Positions 7,196-13,849 of a stretch of 57,405 nt of DNA are shown here, piece after piece. The DNA comes from a virus. The stretch spans positions 1 through 57,405 of IMG/VR virus record IMGVR_UViG_3300036834_000217. One strand, 5' to 3'. Below the pieces are notes generated by a model. That model searched no databases and was not told the DNA's origin. It saw nothing but the letters and a program-made list of their open reading frames with translations. How positions within the stretch are numbered: position 1 is the first letter of the stretch; each line of letters opens with the position of its first letter. Position numbers and translations under genes: made by a program.

Positions 7196-8223
7196 TACTC
7201 GGCGGCGAGCGCCTCGTATCCGTAATATGCCTCCGCGAACCCGGGAAACATGTTAATATCGGGGATGCGGATCTCGTGGGCATGTCCCAGGATCGCGGTC
7301 GCGAACGGTCTCGGCGGAGCCTGGTGGTTCTTGTTCCAGTGCATGATCGCCTGGACGTGCGACAGGAAGATCTTGGTGGCGTAGTTGCAAGCCTGTTGAT
7401 CCAGGTTGCCTGCCGGGAGCCTACCCTCATTCAGTACCTTGCGCACGTCCGCCGACCTGGTCGCGAAGACCTTGGCGCGCTCGGCGTAGTCGCCGTGCTC
7501 GTTGCGGGCCACGACCAGCGCCTTGTGCTCGCGATAGAGCCTCCCGTAGAGTGCCCGCGGCTCGCCCGATATCCGCTTGAAGCACTGCCCCGCGTGCCAG
7601 CAGATCTGCTTGAGGTCGGGACTGTAGGGGCGCCTGCTGAGTGCCTTGGCCAGTGACGCCCGCGTCAGCGGCACCGGGTTCCCGGCGTGGTCGGTCGTCG
7701 CGAACCTCAGTACCACGGAGAACTTCTTCCCGGTCTGCTCGCATAGGATCCGGACGTCCCGGTCCGTGGGCTGGGCGCCCCTGACGGCCTTGCACACCAT
7801 CTTGTCTGCGGCCTCCCGACTGATCCACTTGGCCGTCGGGTCGAGCCCCGCAAATGCCCAGATCGCCCCGGCCGTCGTTGCCCGCTCTATGTCGATGTAC
7901 GCCAGCAGCCCGGCCGCGATCACCTCCGCGACTCCGTCCTGGGTCATCATCCATAGGCCGACCGGACTTGCCTCGGCAAACTTCCGAAGTGCTTTCTTGA
8001 GGTCGTCCTCTATCGACGCCTGGGCGTCGCCGAAGTAGTCGAGCATGCTGACCGGGTCGTCCTTGTCGCCCCGATGGCGGAGCTGCATGTCTGCGCGTTT
8101 CCTTAGATCTTGTGCCTGGTAGTAGTTCGCCACGAGGCACCTCGCCTCGCCATTCGTGAGATTAGACGCGGAGAGGATCCTCTCTCTATCAGCCTTGATG
8201 TTCTTCGTGTCGGTACGCCTCAT
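7195..8223 (-). CDS. IS110-type transposase C-terminal-domain protein (phage family)
   Basis: The 342-residue protein contains the Transposase_20-like segment of IS110/IS116/IS902 enzymes: TQDGVAEVIAAGLLAYIDI, then GAIWAFAGLDPTAKW near residue 125. A later block, RPYSPDLKQICWHAGQCFK, aligns with the IS110 'R.N..LR..L..A' helix, and the C-terminus has KIFLSHVQAIMHW and ILGHAHEI. The N-terminal DEDD (RuvC-like) domain of true IS110 transposases is absent; about 110 charged helical residues replace it. I recall similar proteins in phage and metagenome data annotated as transposases. SD AAAAAGGAGAT precedes the ATG. Arrays C and D abut it on both sides. Transposase activity is not shown. Confidence 0.65.
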   Translation of the reverse strand: MRRTDTKNIKADRERILSASNLTNGEARCLVANYYQAQDLRKRADMQLRHRGDKDDPVSMLDYFGDAQASIEDDLKKALRKFAEASPVGLWMMTQDGVAEVIAAGLLAYIDIERATTAGAIWAFAGLDPTAKWISREAADKMVCKAVRGAQPTDRDVRILCEQTGKKFSVVLRFATTDHAGNPVPLTRASLAKALSRRPYSPDLKQICWHAGQCFKRISGEPRALYGRLYREHKALVVARNEHGDYAERAKVFATRSADVRKVLNEGRLPAGNLDQQACNYATKIFLSHVQAIMHWNKNHQAPPRPFATAILGHAHEIRIPDINMFPGFAEAYYGYEALAAE

Positions 8224-8242
8224 TTTGATCTCCTTTTTAAAT

Positions 8243-8454
8243 TAAGTCGCTCTCTTCCTTCGATACTCTCAGTTTACACGGCTCGCTCAGCTTCACCGGT
8301 ACTCTCCCTTCGATACGGCTCGCTCGGTTATGTCGGCACTCTCGATTCGATCGGCTCGCTCCCTATTTACGGTACGCTCCCTTTGATACGGCTCGCTCCG
8401 CGATCTCGGTACTTTCCAGCTTATCGGCTCGCTTGTCCGGTTTTCGGTACTCTG
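8243..8454 (+). repeat. Interspersed decamer array D (12 boxes)
   Basis: Boxes start at 8243 (degenerate), 8261, 8279, 8297, 8316, 8334, 8352, 8370, 8389, 8407, 8425 and 8445. Spacing is 18 bp with occasional 19- or 20-bp steps. G-type and T-type boxes alternate without exception. The array runs from 19 nt upstream of the IS110-domain gene start to within one base of the stop codon of the sigma-like gene (8456-8458). Boxes here are more degenerate than in arrays A and B. Confidence 0.9.
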
Positions 8455-8455
8455 A

Positions 8456-8980
8456 TTATACCGACAGCTCCGCCAGCATGTTCGTCACCGCCGAGAATGC
8501 CGCCTCGGCGCGGTCCCCGCGCCTCAGGCCGAGTACCCGGCGGACGTAGCTCCTGAGTCTGTCCCGCGCTCCCTTCGCGTTTGCCAGGACCTGGTCCACT
8601 AGGATGCCAGCGTCCCCCTTGTCGAGTACCAGCTCGACCACGGCCCGCGCGTCGACGGGCAGCTCCCGTATCAGCTCGGCTAGTAGCAGGCTCCGATCGG
8701 GGGGCGGCCCCGACTGGTCGGACAGGTCGATGCTCAGCTCGACCTGGTACTCGCTGGAGGGGGGAGTCCCCCTCCTGAGCCTCGGGACTGCGGAGCACAT
8801 CGCCCGGTAGACTCCGGTCGTGACGAACGTGTCGAGCGACGCCAGGTGAGGGTCGTAGCTCCCCGCGGCCTGTGCCTTCCACTGCGCTATCCGGGCCTCC
8901 TGGAGGAGGTCGTCTAGCTCGACGCCGCTCGTCCGGGCGAACTCGTGGGCGTACTTGAGTACGGCGGGGTGATCCTTCAT
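8456..8980 (-). CDS. Sigma-factor-like protein
   Basis: I start at the ATG at 8980 (SD GGGAGAG, and ATGA overlap with the upstream stop), giving 174 residues; the longer upstream frame is not coding. Residues 20-70 resemble sigma-70 region 2 (ELDDLLQEARIAQWKAQ, then YDP and a TFVTTGVYRAM helix). The C-terminal half has LIRELPVDARAVVELVLDKG followed by a basic helix, like a weak region 4. Regions 2.3-2.4 are not clear, so promoter-melting ability is uncertain. It may be a divergent phage sigma or a sigma-fold DNA-binding protein. Confidence 0.6.
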   Translation of the reverse strand: MKDHPAVLKYAHEFARTSGVELDDLLQEARIAQWKAQAAGSYDPHLASLDTFVTTGVYRAMCSAVPRLRRGTPPSSEYQVELSIDLSDQSGPPPDRSLLLAELIRELPVDARAVVELVLDKGDAGILVDQVLANAKGARDRLRSYVRRVLGLRRGDRAEAAFSAVTNMLAELSV

Positions 8981-9168
8981 GATTGTTCTCTCCCATTGAT
9001 TGTAGTGGTCCTGGTCTCCGCCTCCGGCGGCACGCCCTCGAAGCGGGCGGACCGCCGCGCGACCGCGAGCGCCAGCTCCTCGGTCGATGCCGCAACCTTG
9101 ACGACCGTGGTGCGGGTCAGGCCTGAGTCCGGCATGCCCCACGTCACGCGGACGTCGAAGTTCCTCAC
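8977..9168 (-). CDS. Small hypothetical protein
   Basis: A 63-residue protein whose GTG start overlaps the upstream gene stop (GTGA) and whose stop overlaps the sigma-like gene start (ATGA). It opens with a beta-strand pattern (NFDVRVTWGMPDSG, TTVVKVAA) followed by a helix (TEELALAVARRSARF), a small alpha/beta fold. No function can be assigned. Tight coupling suggests it is co-translated with the sigma-like protein. Confidence 0.65.
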   Translation of the reverse strand: MRNFDVRVTWGMPDSGLTRTTVVKVAASTEELALAVARRSARFEGVPPEAETRTTTINGREQS

Positions 9169-9506
9169 TTTCGTTCCTCGGCCGCCGGATCATCGGGCTG
9201 GTTAGAGTCGTCGAACGAGAACTTGGTCGGCTCCCGGTCGTGGTACCTGGCGAATACGACCACGTCGGTGGGCGCTACCTCCTGCGTGGCCCTTCGATCC
9301 CACGTCCTGTGATAGAAGTCGGGCGGGCCCCAGACCGCGACCGCCGAGTGATACTCCTCGCCGCGGAACCCGACGAAGTGGGTGGCCGGCTCCGCGTCGG
9401 CGAACAGGAGGTCTACGGGTCGCGCCCGCAGGCGCGGGCACCTCTCGTCGCAGTGTGCCGGGTGCGGGCAGTCGCCGCCCGCGGGGCATATCGAGGCGTC
9501 ACTCAT
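9165..9506 (-). CDS. Hypothetical protein with Cys/His cluster
   Basis: I start at the ATG at 9506, which overlaps the upstream stop, giving 113 residues. The N-terminus has a Cys/His-rich stretch (CPAGGDCPHPAHCDERCPRLR) that could bind zinc, followed by an alpha/beta region (THFVGFRGEEYHSAVAVWGPPDFYHRTWD). The second part looks like a phage regulatory or accessory domain of unknown role. It belongs to the leftward operon from the promoter at 9856-9884. Confidence 0.6.
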   Translation of the reverse strand: MSDASICPAGGDCPHPAHCDERCPRLRARPVDLLFADAEPATHFVGFRGEEYHSAVAVWGPPDFYHRTWDRRATQEVAPTDVVVFARYHDREPTKFSFDDSNQPDDPAAEERK

Positions 9507-9814
9507 CTTACTGATTTCCCTTCCCACCTGATAATCCACTCGTCCCACTTCTCGGGGTCCAGGAGGGCGAACCTCCCGGACGCGCAGACTGCGTAGAGGC
9601 ACCCGCCGTCGTCCGGCGCGAGCCCCCGCGCGAACCGGACGGCCCACGGGAACACCGTGAACCGCGTCTCCCGGCGCCCGTTCCTCAGCTCGATCACCGA
9701 GAAGTGGGCCGCGCGGTCGAACGCGACTGCGTCCCAGTCCGACCGGGACCTCCCGAAGTCGTGCTCGGAGCCACCCCGCGGGGTGACGAGTGGCTGCTGC
9801 TTGCTGATAGGCAT
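9503..9814 (-). CDS. First gene of the leftward operon, hypothetical
   Basis: I start at the ATG at 9814 with GGGAGGAAG 11 nt upstream; the longer frame runs through the operator region. The 103-residue product (VAFDRAAHFSVIELRNGRRE, then LLDPEKWDEWIIRWE) is rich in beta and aromatic residues; no family recognised. It is the gene nearest the leftward promoter at 9856-9884 and begins a chain of four stop-start-overlapped genes ending with the sigma-like protein. Confidence 0.65.
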   Translation of the reverse strand: MPISKQQPLVTPRGGSEHDFGRSRSDWDAVAFDRAAHFSVIELRNGRRETRFTVFPWAVRFARGLAPDDGGCLYAVCASGRFALLDPEKWDEWIIRWEGKSVR

Positions 9815-9855
9815 GACGTTAAATACTTCCTCCCGAGGTCGCCCGTATTGCCCAT

Positions 9856-9884
9856 ACCATATGCGATCTTTCGAAAAATCGCAA
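9856..9884 (-). promoter_or_regulatory. Leftward promoter TTGCGA-N17-TATGGT
   Basis: On the - strand, TTGCGA (9884-9879), a 17-bp spacer and TATGGT (9861-9856) form a sigma-70-like promoter. The spacer and -35 are covered by a 22-bp near-perfect palindrome (arms TGCGAT/ATCGCA at 9862-9883, centre TTCGAA), so repressor binding there would block it (inference). Confidence 0.55.
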
Positions 9885-9933
9885 AGGAAAAAATGCGATC
9901 TTTCGAAAAAAATTCTCTTGCGGTTTTTCGCAA
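9862..9933. promoter_or_regulatory. Operator cluster in the divergent region
   Basis: Three sites lie here: a 22-bp palindrome at 9862-9883 with one mismatched pair; a half-conserved copy beginning TGCGATCTTTCGAAAA at 9894; and TTGCG-N6-CGCAA at 9918-9933. The same TTGCG-N6-CGCAA symmetry occurs at 48070-48087 and 48939-48954, and with one mismatch at 40132-40149. Placement over promoter elements indicates operator function. Confidence 0.6.
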
Positions 9934-9946
9934 AGAGGCGCATATT
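9918..9946 (+). promoter_or_regulatory. Rightward promoter TTGCGG-N17-CATATT
   Basis: TTGCGG (9918-9923), 17 bp, CATATT (9941-9946). The spacer starts TTTTTCGCAAAG and closely matches the leftward promoter at 48954-48926 in both sequence and spacing. The TTGCG-N6-CGCAA palindrome covers the -35 and part of the spacer. It would drive the genes from about 9987 rightward. Confidence 0.6.
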
Positions 9947-9986
9947 CCCCTCGTCGACTACGAGAGGAGATCGAGGAAATGACCAA

Positions 9987-10172
9987 CTGGCCTACGCGCG
10001 GAGGGCGAGGATCGTCGACGGTGATGACGGGAGGGTCTACGTCCTGGAGCTGTCCTACCCGGGCCACCTCTGCGTGATGAGGGGAACGATGGACTACCAG
10101 CATGAGCTCATCTTCGAGCGCGAGCAGCCGAAGCGCCATGCCGATCTTATGATGCTGTTCGTAGAGGAGTGA
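9987..10172 (+). CDS. Small hypothetical protein, start codon uncertain
   Basis: The frame reads LAYARRARIVDGDDGRVYVLE then YPGHLCVMRG, DYQHELIFEREQ and a terminal helix, which looks like a real beta-rich protein of about 61 residues. No ATG, GTG or TTG in this frame fits: the well-placed ATG at 9979 (SD GGAGA) is in another frame and stops after 32 codons. I use the CTG at 9987 (preceded by GAGGAA) provisionally; a one-base indel joining the ATG at 9979 to this frame is the alternative. Confidence 0.45.
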   Translation: MAYARRARIVDGDDGRVYVLELSYPGHLCVMRGTMDYQHELIFEREQPKRHADLMMLFVEE

Positions 10173-10176
10173 GCGG

Positions 10177-11187
10177 ATGTCTAACAACGTATTGAGACTA
10201 ATATCGAAGCTACTGGCCGTCCGGGAGTCGCGAGGCGCCACCGAGGCGGAGGCGTCCCTGGCCGCCGAGCGTATCCAAGACCTTCTCCAGAAGCACAACC
10301 TGACCCTCGCCCAGGTAGAGGCCGCGGGCGGGGAGTCCGACGGAGACGTCAGGCGCGAGAAGCGTGATACCGGCCGGCGAGCCATGTACAACTACCAGCG
10401 CGCACTCCTCGCGGCCCTGGCCGATAATAACTTTTGCATCCACCGGGTGGCGAGTTCCTTCGTGCCCGACGACAGCCACGGCCGCAAGACGACTAAGCTG
10501 ATCAACGGCGAGCACGTTACCGGCTACTACGAGAAGCGCCACGTGCTGGTGGGCCGCGCCATGAACGTCCGGGTCACCCAGGATACGTACGACTACCTGC
10601 TCCAGGCCATGCGCCGCGCGGCGGACGAGGCCGGGCACGCCGGCGGGATGCGCCGGACCAAGAGTGACTTCTACGACGGCTGCGTCAGTAGACTGACCGA
10701 GCGCCTGGCGGAGAAGGTGATCCAGGCCAAGAAGGAGAGCGAGCGGGCCGCGCGGGGCAACGGCACTCACAAGGAGCTGGCCCTGTCCGACGTGTACGGT
10801 ACCGAGGCGGACCTGAACAACGACTTCCTGAACAGCTTCCCGAGGGGCACCACCGCCGCGAGGCGTCGCCAGGATGAGGAGCGGAAGGCGCGCATCGATG
10901 CCGAGAGGAATCGACTAGTCGCCGAGGGGTTGGGCCAGGTCGAGGCGTGGTACCGCGCCCACGGCTACGGCGAGGAGCGCGCGACCGAGCTGGCCAACAA
11001 CTGGGAGCGTCAGCAACGGCGTGCCAGGACTGGACGCGGCCGCAGCCAGCGCTGGACGACTGGTGACCACGACCGGCTCCGCAAGGTGAACTCCGCCGAG
11101 TACAAGGCCGGTCGGAGTGCGGGCGGGAAGATCGGACTCGACTCCCAGGTGGGCGCGGGGTCCGCGAAGAAGATCGGGAGGTCGTGA
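10177..11187 (+). CDS. DUF2786-domain phage protein
   Basis: The 336-residue protein begins with a DUF2786-like helical pair (LRLISKLLAVRESRGATEAE, AAERIQDLLQKHNLTLAQVE). A middle region with VLVGRAMNVRVTQDTYDYLLQAM and DFYDGCVSRLTERL matches the region that follows DUF2786 in many phage and mobile-element proteins. The C-terminus is highly charged and ends in a Gly/Arg-rich region that may bind nucleic acid. Function in the family is unknown. ATG at 10177 with GAGTGAGCGG upstream. Confidence 0.7.
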   Translation: MSNNVLRLISKLLAVRESRGATEAEASLAAERIQDLLQKHNLTLAQVEAAGGESDGDVRREKRDTGRRAMYNYQRALLAALADNNFCIHRVASSFVPDDSHGRKTTKLINGEHVTGYYEKRHVLVGRAMNVRVTQDTYDYLLQAMRRAADEAGHAGGMRRTKSDFYDGCVSRLTERLAEKVIQAKKESERAARGNGTHKELALSDVYGTEADLNNDFLNSFPRGTTAARRRQDEERKARIDAERNRLVAEGLGQVEAWYRAHGYGEERATELANNWERQQRRARTGRGRSQRWTTGDHDRLRKVNSAEYKAGRSAGGKIGLDSQVGAGSAKKIGRS

Positions 11188-11363
11188 TGAGAGCAATCAC
11201 CAACGACGACCTGTGGTCCGCGATCCGCGGCCTGGGCCTGTTCTCTAAGATGAGACACGAGCTGAACGAGATCCGCGATCGCCACGCCTCTAATCCGCTG
11301 TTCGCCAGCCAGGTGATCGCGGAGGCCGCGAGGCAGGTGATCGCAGTTAAGTGGAGGCGATGA
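11187..11363 (+). CDS. Small helical hypothetical protein (58 aa)
   Basis: ATG at 11187 overlaps the DUF2786 stop (TGATG), with GGGAGG 5 nt upstream. The product is helical (DLWSAIRGLGLFSKMRHELNE, then ASQVIAEAARQVIAVKWRR) and slightly basic. The stop TGA overlaps the next start. Length, SD and double coupling support a real gene. No family recognised. Confidence 0.6.
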   Translation: MRAITNDDLWSAIRGLGLFSKMRHELNEIRDRHASNPLFASQVIAEAARQVIAVKWRR

Positions 11364-11806
11364 TGAACCTCCACCCAATCCTGCCCGGGGGCTGGTGCGT
11401 CCCCTCGGCCATCCAGTGCCTGACCGGCGCCGACTACGAGAGCGTGATTCACCCGGCGATTAACCGGCACGCGACGCGTCTGCGGCGCGAGACGCCAGAC
11501 CTGCTCGACCTGGTGGTGGGAACGGACGTGGAATACGTGGCTCGCGCCGTCCTGGAGGAGATGGGCTGCGACGTCCGGCAATACAGGGGGATCGTGATTC
11601 CCCTCCACTCCCAGATTAGGACGTGGGCGAAGTATAGCCTGGAGAAGTATCATAGCCGGGCGCTGCTGGTTACGGTCAGGGGCCACGCCCTGGTGATCAA
11701 GGACGGGCGCGTCTACGACACCCACGCGCCCCACGGCGCACCGGGGGACGAGCATCCCCACGCGCGCTGCCGGGTCACCTGGTGCGCGCTCGTCGAGCGG
11801 CACTAG
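11363..11806 (+). CDS. Papain/C39-like cysteine-peptidase-fold protein
   Basis: The 147-residue protein has GGWCVPSAIQCLTG at residues 9-22 and GHALVIKDGRVYDTHAP near residue 108, the Cys ... His ... Asp order of papain-like and C39-like folds. The start is the second ATG (11363) because GGAGG is then 5 nt away. It may be an active peptidase, an amidase-type lytic enzyme or a catalytically inert relative; no signal peptide or transmembrane segment is seen, which argues for a cytoplasmic substrate. Confidence 0.55.
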   Translation: MNLHPILPGGWCVPSAIQCLTGADYESVIHPAINRHATRLRRETPDLLDLVVGTDVEYVARAVLEEMGCDVRQYRGIVIPLHSQIRTWAKYSLEKYHSRALLVTVRGHALVIKDGRVYDTHAPHGAPGDEHPHARCRVTWCALVERH

Positions 11807-12577
11807 GTGTCCCAGGCAGAGGCCAAGGGCAGGCTACGCCGGTTCCGGGCGCACGTCGTGGGCTCGGCGGACCGGACCCGCGCCCAGCTCAAGCGCGAGT
11901 CCCTGGTGTCCGACGTCCTCTCGCTCTCCCTGAGGGGCACGGAGAAGGGGCGTCAGCGAGCGGCCAGGCGGGTGCGCTCCGCCCTCCCCGGCGTGTTCGA
12001 CTGGAGGAATCTGCCGGCGGGGCTGCTTGGTGCCCTCCTCCTGGACGCCAGCGACCCCATCATCAAGGAGCCGAGGGATGCCGGGCAGACTCAGCCATCG
12101 GTGATCGTGACGTACGTGGTCCTAGGAACGAGGAGGACGATGACGTCGACCGGGCTGTGGACCCTGGAGGTGCCGATTCACGCCCTCCTGCGAGCGATCG
12201 AGCGCGACCCGGGCGGCGACGTCGGGGTCAAGGTCCGGGATGCCCATCGCGCTCTCCTCGGTGCGGGGTCCGCCCCGCCGCCGCCGATCGGTCCGGAGTT
12301 CCTGATCCCCACGTCGGGCCCCGGCGCGTTCCTAGTCGAGTGGGTACCGGCCGTGTGCCGGCCTGGCGGGGCACTGATATACGCTCGCGCTCGCACGTGG
12401 CTCCACGACGACCAGCTGTACGAGGAGCAGTCCCAGCGCGCGCTCCGACCGGCGGCGCCGGGCGAGGCCACGATGCTCGCGTCGGGACTGCTCCTGCCGC
12501 TGGTACTCCGCGAGGACGCTGCGCCCGCGCAGGGGCCAGCTGCGCCCGCTGACCGGGTCGGGGACGATGCTCGGTAG
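11807..12577 (+). CDS. Hypothetical protein upstream of primase
   Basis: A GTG at 11807 directly follows the previous stop. The 256-residue protein has a basic helical N-terminus (EAKGRLRRFRAHVVGSADRTR), a segment FDWRNLPAGLLGALLLDASDP, and alternating strands and helices (SVIVTYVVLGTRRTM, PIHALLRAIERDPG). The C-terminus is Ala/Pro-rich. No family recognised. It overlaps the primase start by 11 nt, so it is probably co-expressed with replication genes. Confidence 0.6.
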   Translation: MSQAEAKGRLRRFRAHVVGSADRTRAQLKRESLVSDVLSLSLRGTEKGRQRAARRVRSALPGVFDWRNLPAGLLGALLLDASDPIIKEPRDAGQTQPSVIVTYVVLGTRRTMTSTGLWTLEVPIHALLRAIERDPGGDVGVKVRDAHRALLGAGSAPPPPIGPEFLIPTSGPGAFLVEWVPAVCRPGGALIYARARTWLHDDQLYEEQSQRALRPAAPGEATMLASGLLLPLVLREDAAPAQGPAAPADRVGDDAR

Positions 12578-13508
12578 GGCAGCTCCCTCACGCGCACCTG
12601 CGGCCTCCCTGGAGGACATCTACCGCCGGTACGGGGTACCGCACCGGGTCGACCACAGGGGACGGTGGGTAGAGACCCATTGCCCGTACTGCGCCGGCAG
12701 CTCCGACTACCACCTGGGCTGGAACGTCGAGCAGGCATACTACAACTGCTTCCGGTGCGGCTGGCACCCCGCCGCGGAGACGCTGGAGAGGCTGCTCGGC
12801 GTCCGTCGGGGCGAGGCGATCGGCCTGGCGACGTCGCTGAGGGTCGGGGGTCCGCCGAGGTCGCGGGCGAGAGCCCCGGAGCCTCGGGTGAGGATCTCCC
12901 GGTACAGGCGCCCGAGCGACGTGGGGCCAATGCGACCCCACCACCTGCGCTACCTGGAGCGCCGCGGGTTCGACTCGGACCTGATCGAGCGCGAGTGGGG
13001 GGTGCTCGGTACCGGACCGTGCGCGTACCTCGACGGGATCGACTACCGGTTCCGGCTGCTCATACCGGTGGTGTGGGACGGGAGGGAGGTGTCCTTCCAG
13101 GCGCGGGACGTGACCGGCAGATCTGACCTGCGCTACGCGTCCTGCCCGGTCGACCGAGAGGTCAGGCACCACAAGCACATCCTCTACGGGCGGCAGGAGC
13201 GGTGGGGTCGGACCGGGATCGTCGTCGAGGGTGTCACCGACGCGTGGAGGTTCGGCCCGGTCGCCTGCGCCACGTTCGGGATCGCGTATACCACCGAGCA
13301 GGTGCGCCTAATCGCGCGGGCGTTCGAGCGGGTGGCGATCGTGTTCGACGCGGAGCGCCAGGCCCAGGAGCGGGCCAGGCGGCTGGCCGCGCAGCTGCAT
13401 CAGCTGGGCAACGAGAGGCCGGTCGTGGTGAGCCTGGGAGAGGGCGTCGACCCGGGCTCGATGGGGCAGGACGACGCGGACCACCTGGTGAGGGAGCTGA
13501 CGAGATGA
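12567..13508 (+). CDS. DnaG-type DNA primase
   Basis: The 313-residue protein has a CHC2-like zinc ribbon (HCPYC at 38-42, CFRCG at 61-65), then a TOPRIM domain with the conserved Glu in IVVEGVTDAWRFG (E221) and the acidic motif IVFDAE (D261, E263). It should synthesise RNA primers for the phage replisome together with the DnaB-like helicase at 18763. It is shorter than bacterial DnaG and lacks a helicase-binding C-terminal domain, as is common in phages. ATG at 12567 overlaps the preceding gene. Confidence 0.85.
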   Translation: MLGRAAPSRAPAASLEDIYRRYGVPHRVDHRGRWVETHCPYCAGSSDYHLGWNVEQAYYNCFRCGWHPAAETLERLLGVRRGEAIGLATSLRVGGPPRSRARAPEPRVRISRYRRPSDVGPMRPHHLRYLERRGFDSDLIEREWGVLGTGPCAYLDGIDYRFRLLIPVVWDGREVSFQARDVTGRSDLRYASCPVDREVRHHKHILYGRQERWGRTGIVVEGVTDAWRFGPVACATFGIAYTTEQVRLIARAFERVAIVFDAERQAQERARRLAAQLHQLGNERPVVVSLGEGVDPGSMGQDDADHLVRELTR

Positions 13509-13849
13509 ATAGTGGTAGTGTCATCGGACTCGGTACTGTCAGCCTAGTCGTCGGCGGCCTCTGTGCCGTCGTGCTATGGCCGGTGCTAGGCCGTCCCTCC
13601 GATCCAGTAGTGAGCCAAATCATGTCCGAGTGGGATGCCACTCATCACCCCGACGTCGCCGAGCGGCAGCCGAGGCCGGACCCGCCTCAGCCGACGAGAG
13701 TATCTCAGTCGGACCCGTCGACGCTGAGGATGTTGTCTCGGCCGCGGATGGAGTATCACCATCGCTACCACAAGCAGAGATACTTCCTGCGCTCCGCCTC
13801 CGGACCAGAGTCCGAGACCCGGCGACTGAATCTAGAGCAGGTGAGATGA
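13505..13849 (+). CDS. Single-pass membrane protein
   Basis: ATG at 13505 overlaps the primase stop (ATGA). The 114-residue product has one N-terminal membrane segment (residues about 5-25, GLGTVSLVVGGLCAVVLWPVL) and a polar Pro/Arg/Tyr-rich tail. The positive charge is all C-terminal, so the tail is probably cytoplasmic. No family recognised. It is the last gene before a long non-coding stretch. Confidence 0.55.
   Translation: MNSGSVIGLGTVSLVVGGLCAVVLWPVLGRPSDPVVSQIMSEWDATHHPDVAERQPRPDPPQPTRVSQSDPSTLRMLSRPRMEYHHRYHKQRYFLRSASGPESETRRLNLEQVR

Noticed and set aside
6859-7656. Protein-coding reading of the arrays (RYS/RLA or GTL/GSL hexapeptide repeats)
   Set aside because: The 18-bp pitch keeps frames open by chance, but 19- and 20-bp steps shift the frame, reading frames differ between arrays, and no start or SD fits.
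2845-8454. CRISPR interpretation of the decamer arrays
   Set aside because: Conserved parts are 10 bp and spacers 8 nt, two box types alternate, and there are no cas genes; none of this fits a CRISPR.
8981-9193. N-terminal extension of the sigma-like ORF
   Set aside because: The extension overlaps the coupled gene at 8977-9168 and has shadow-like Arg/Gly-rich composition; the ATG at 8980 has an SD and an ATGA overlap.
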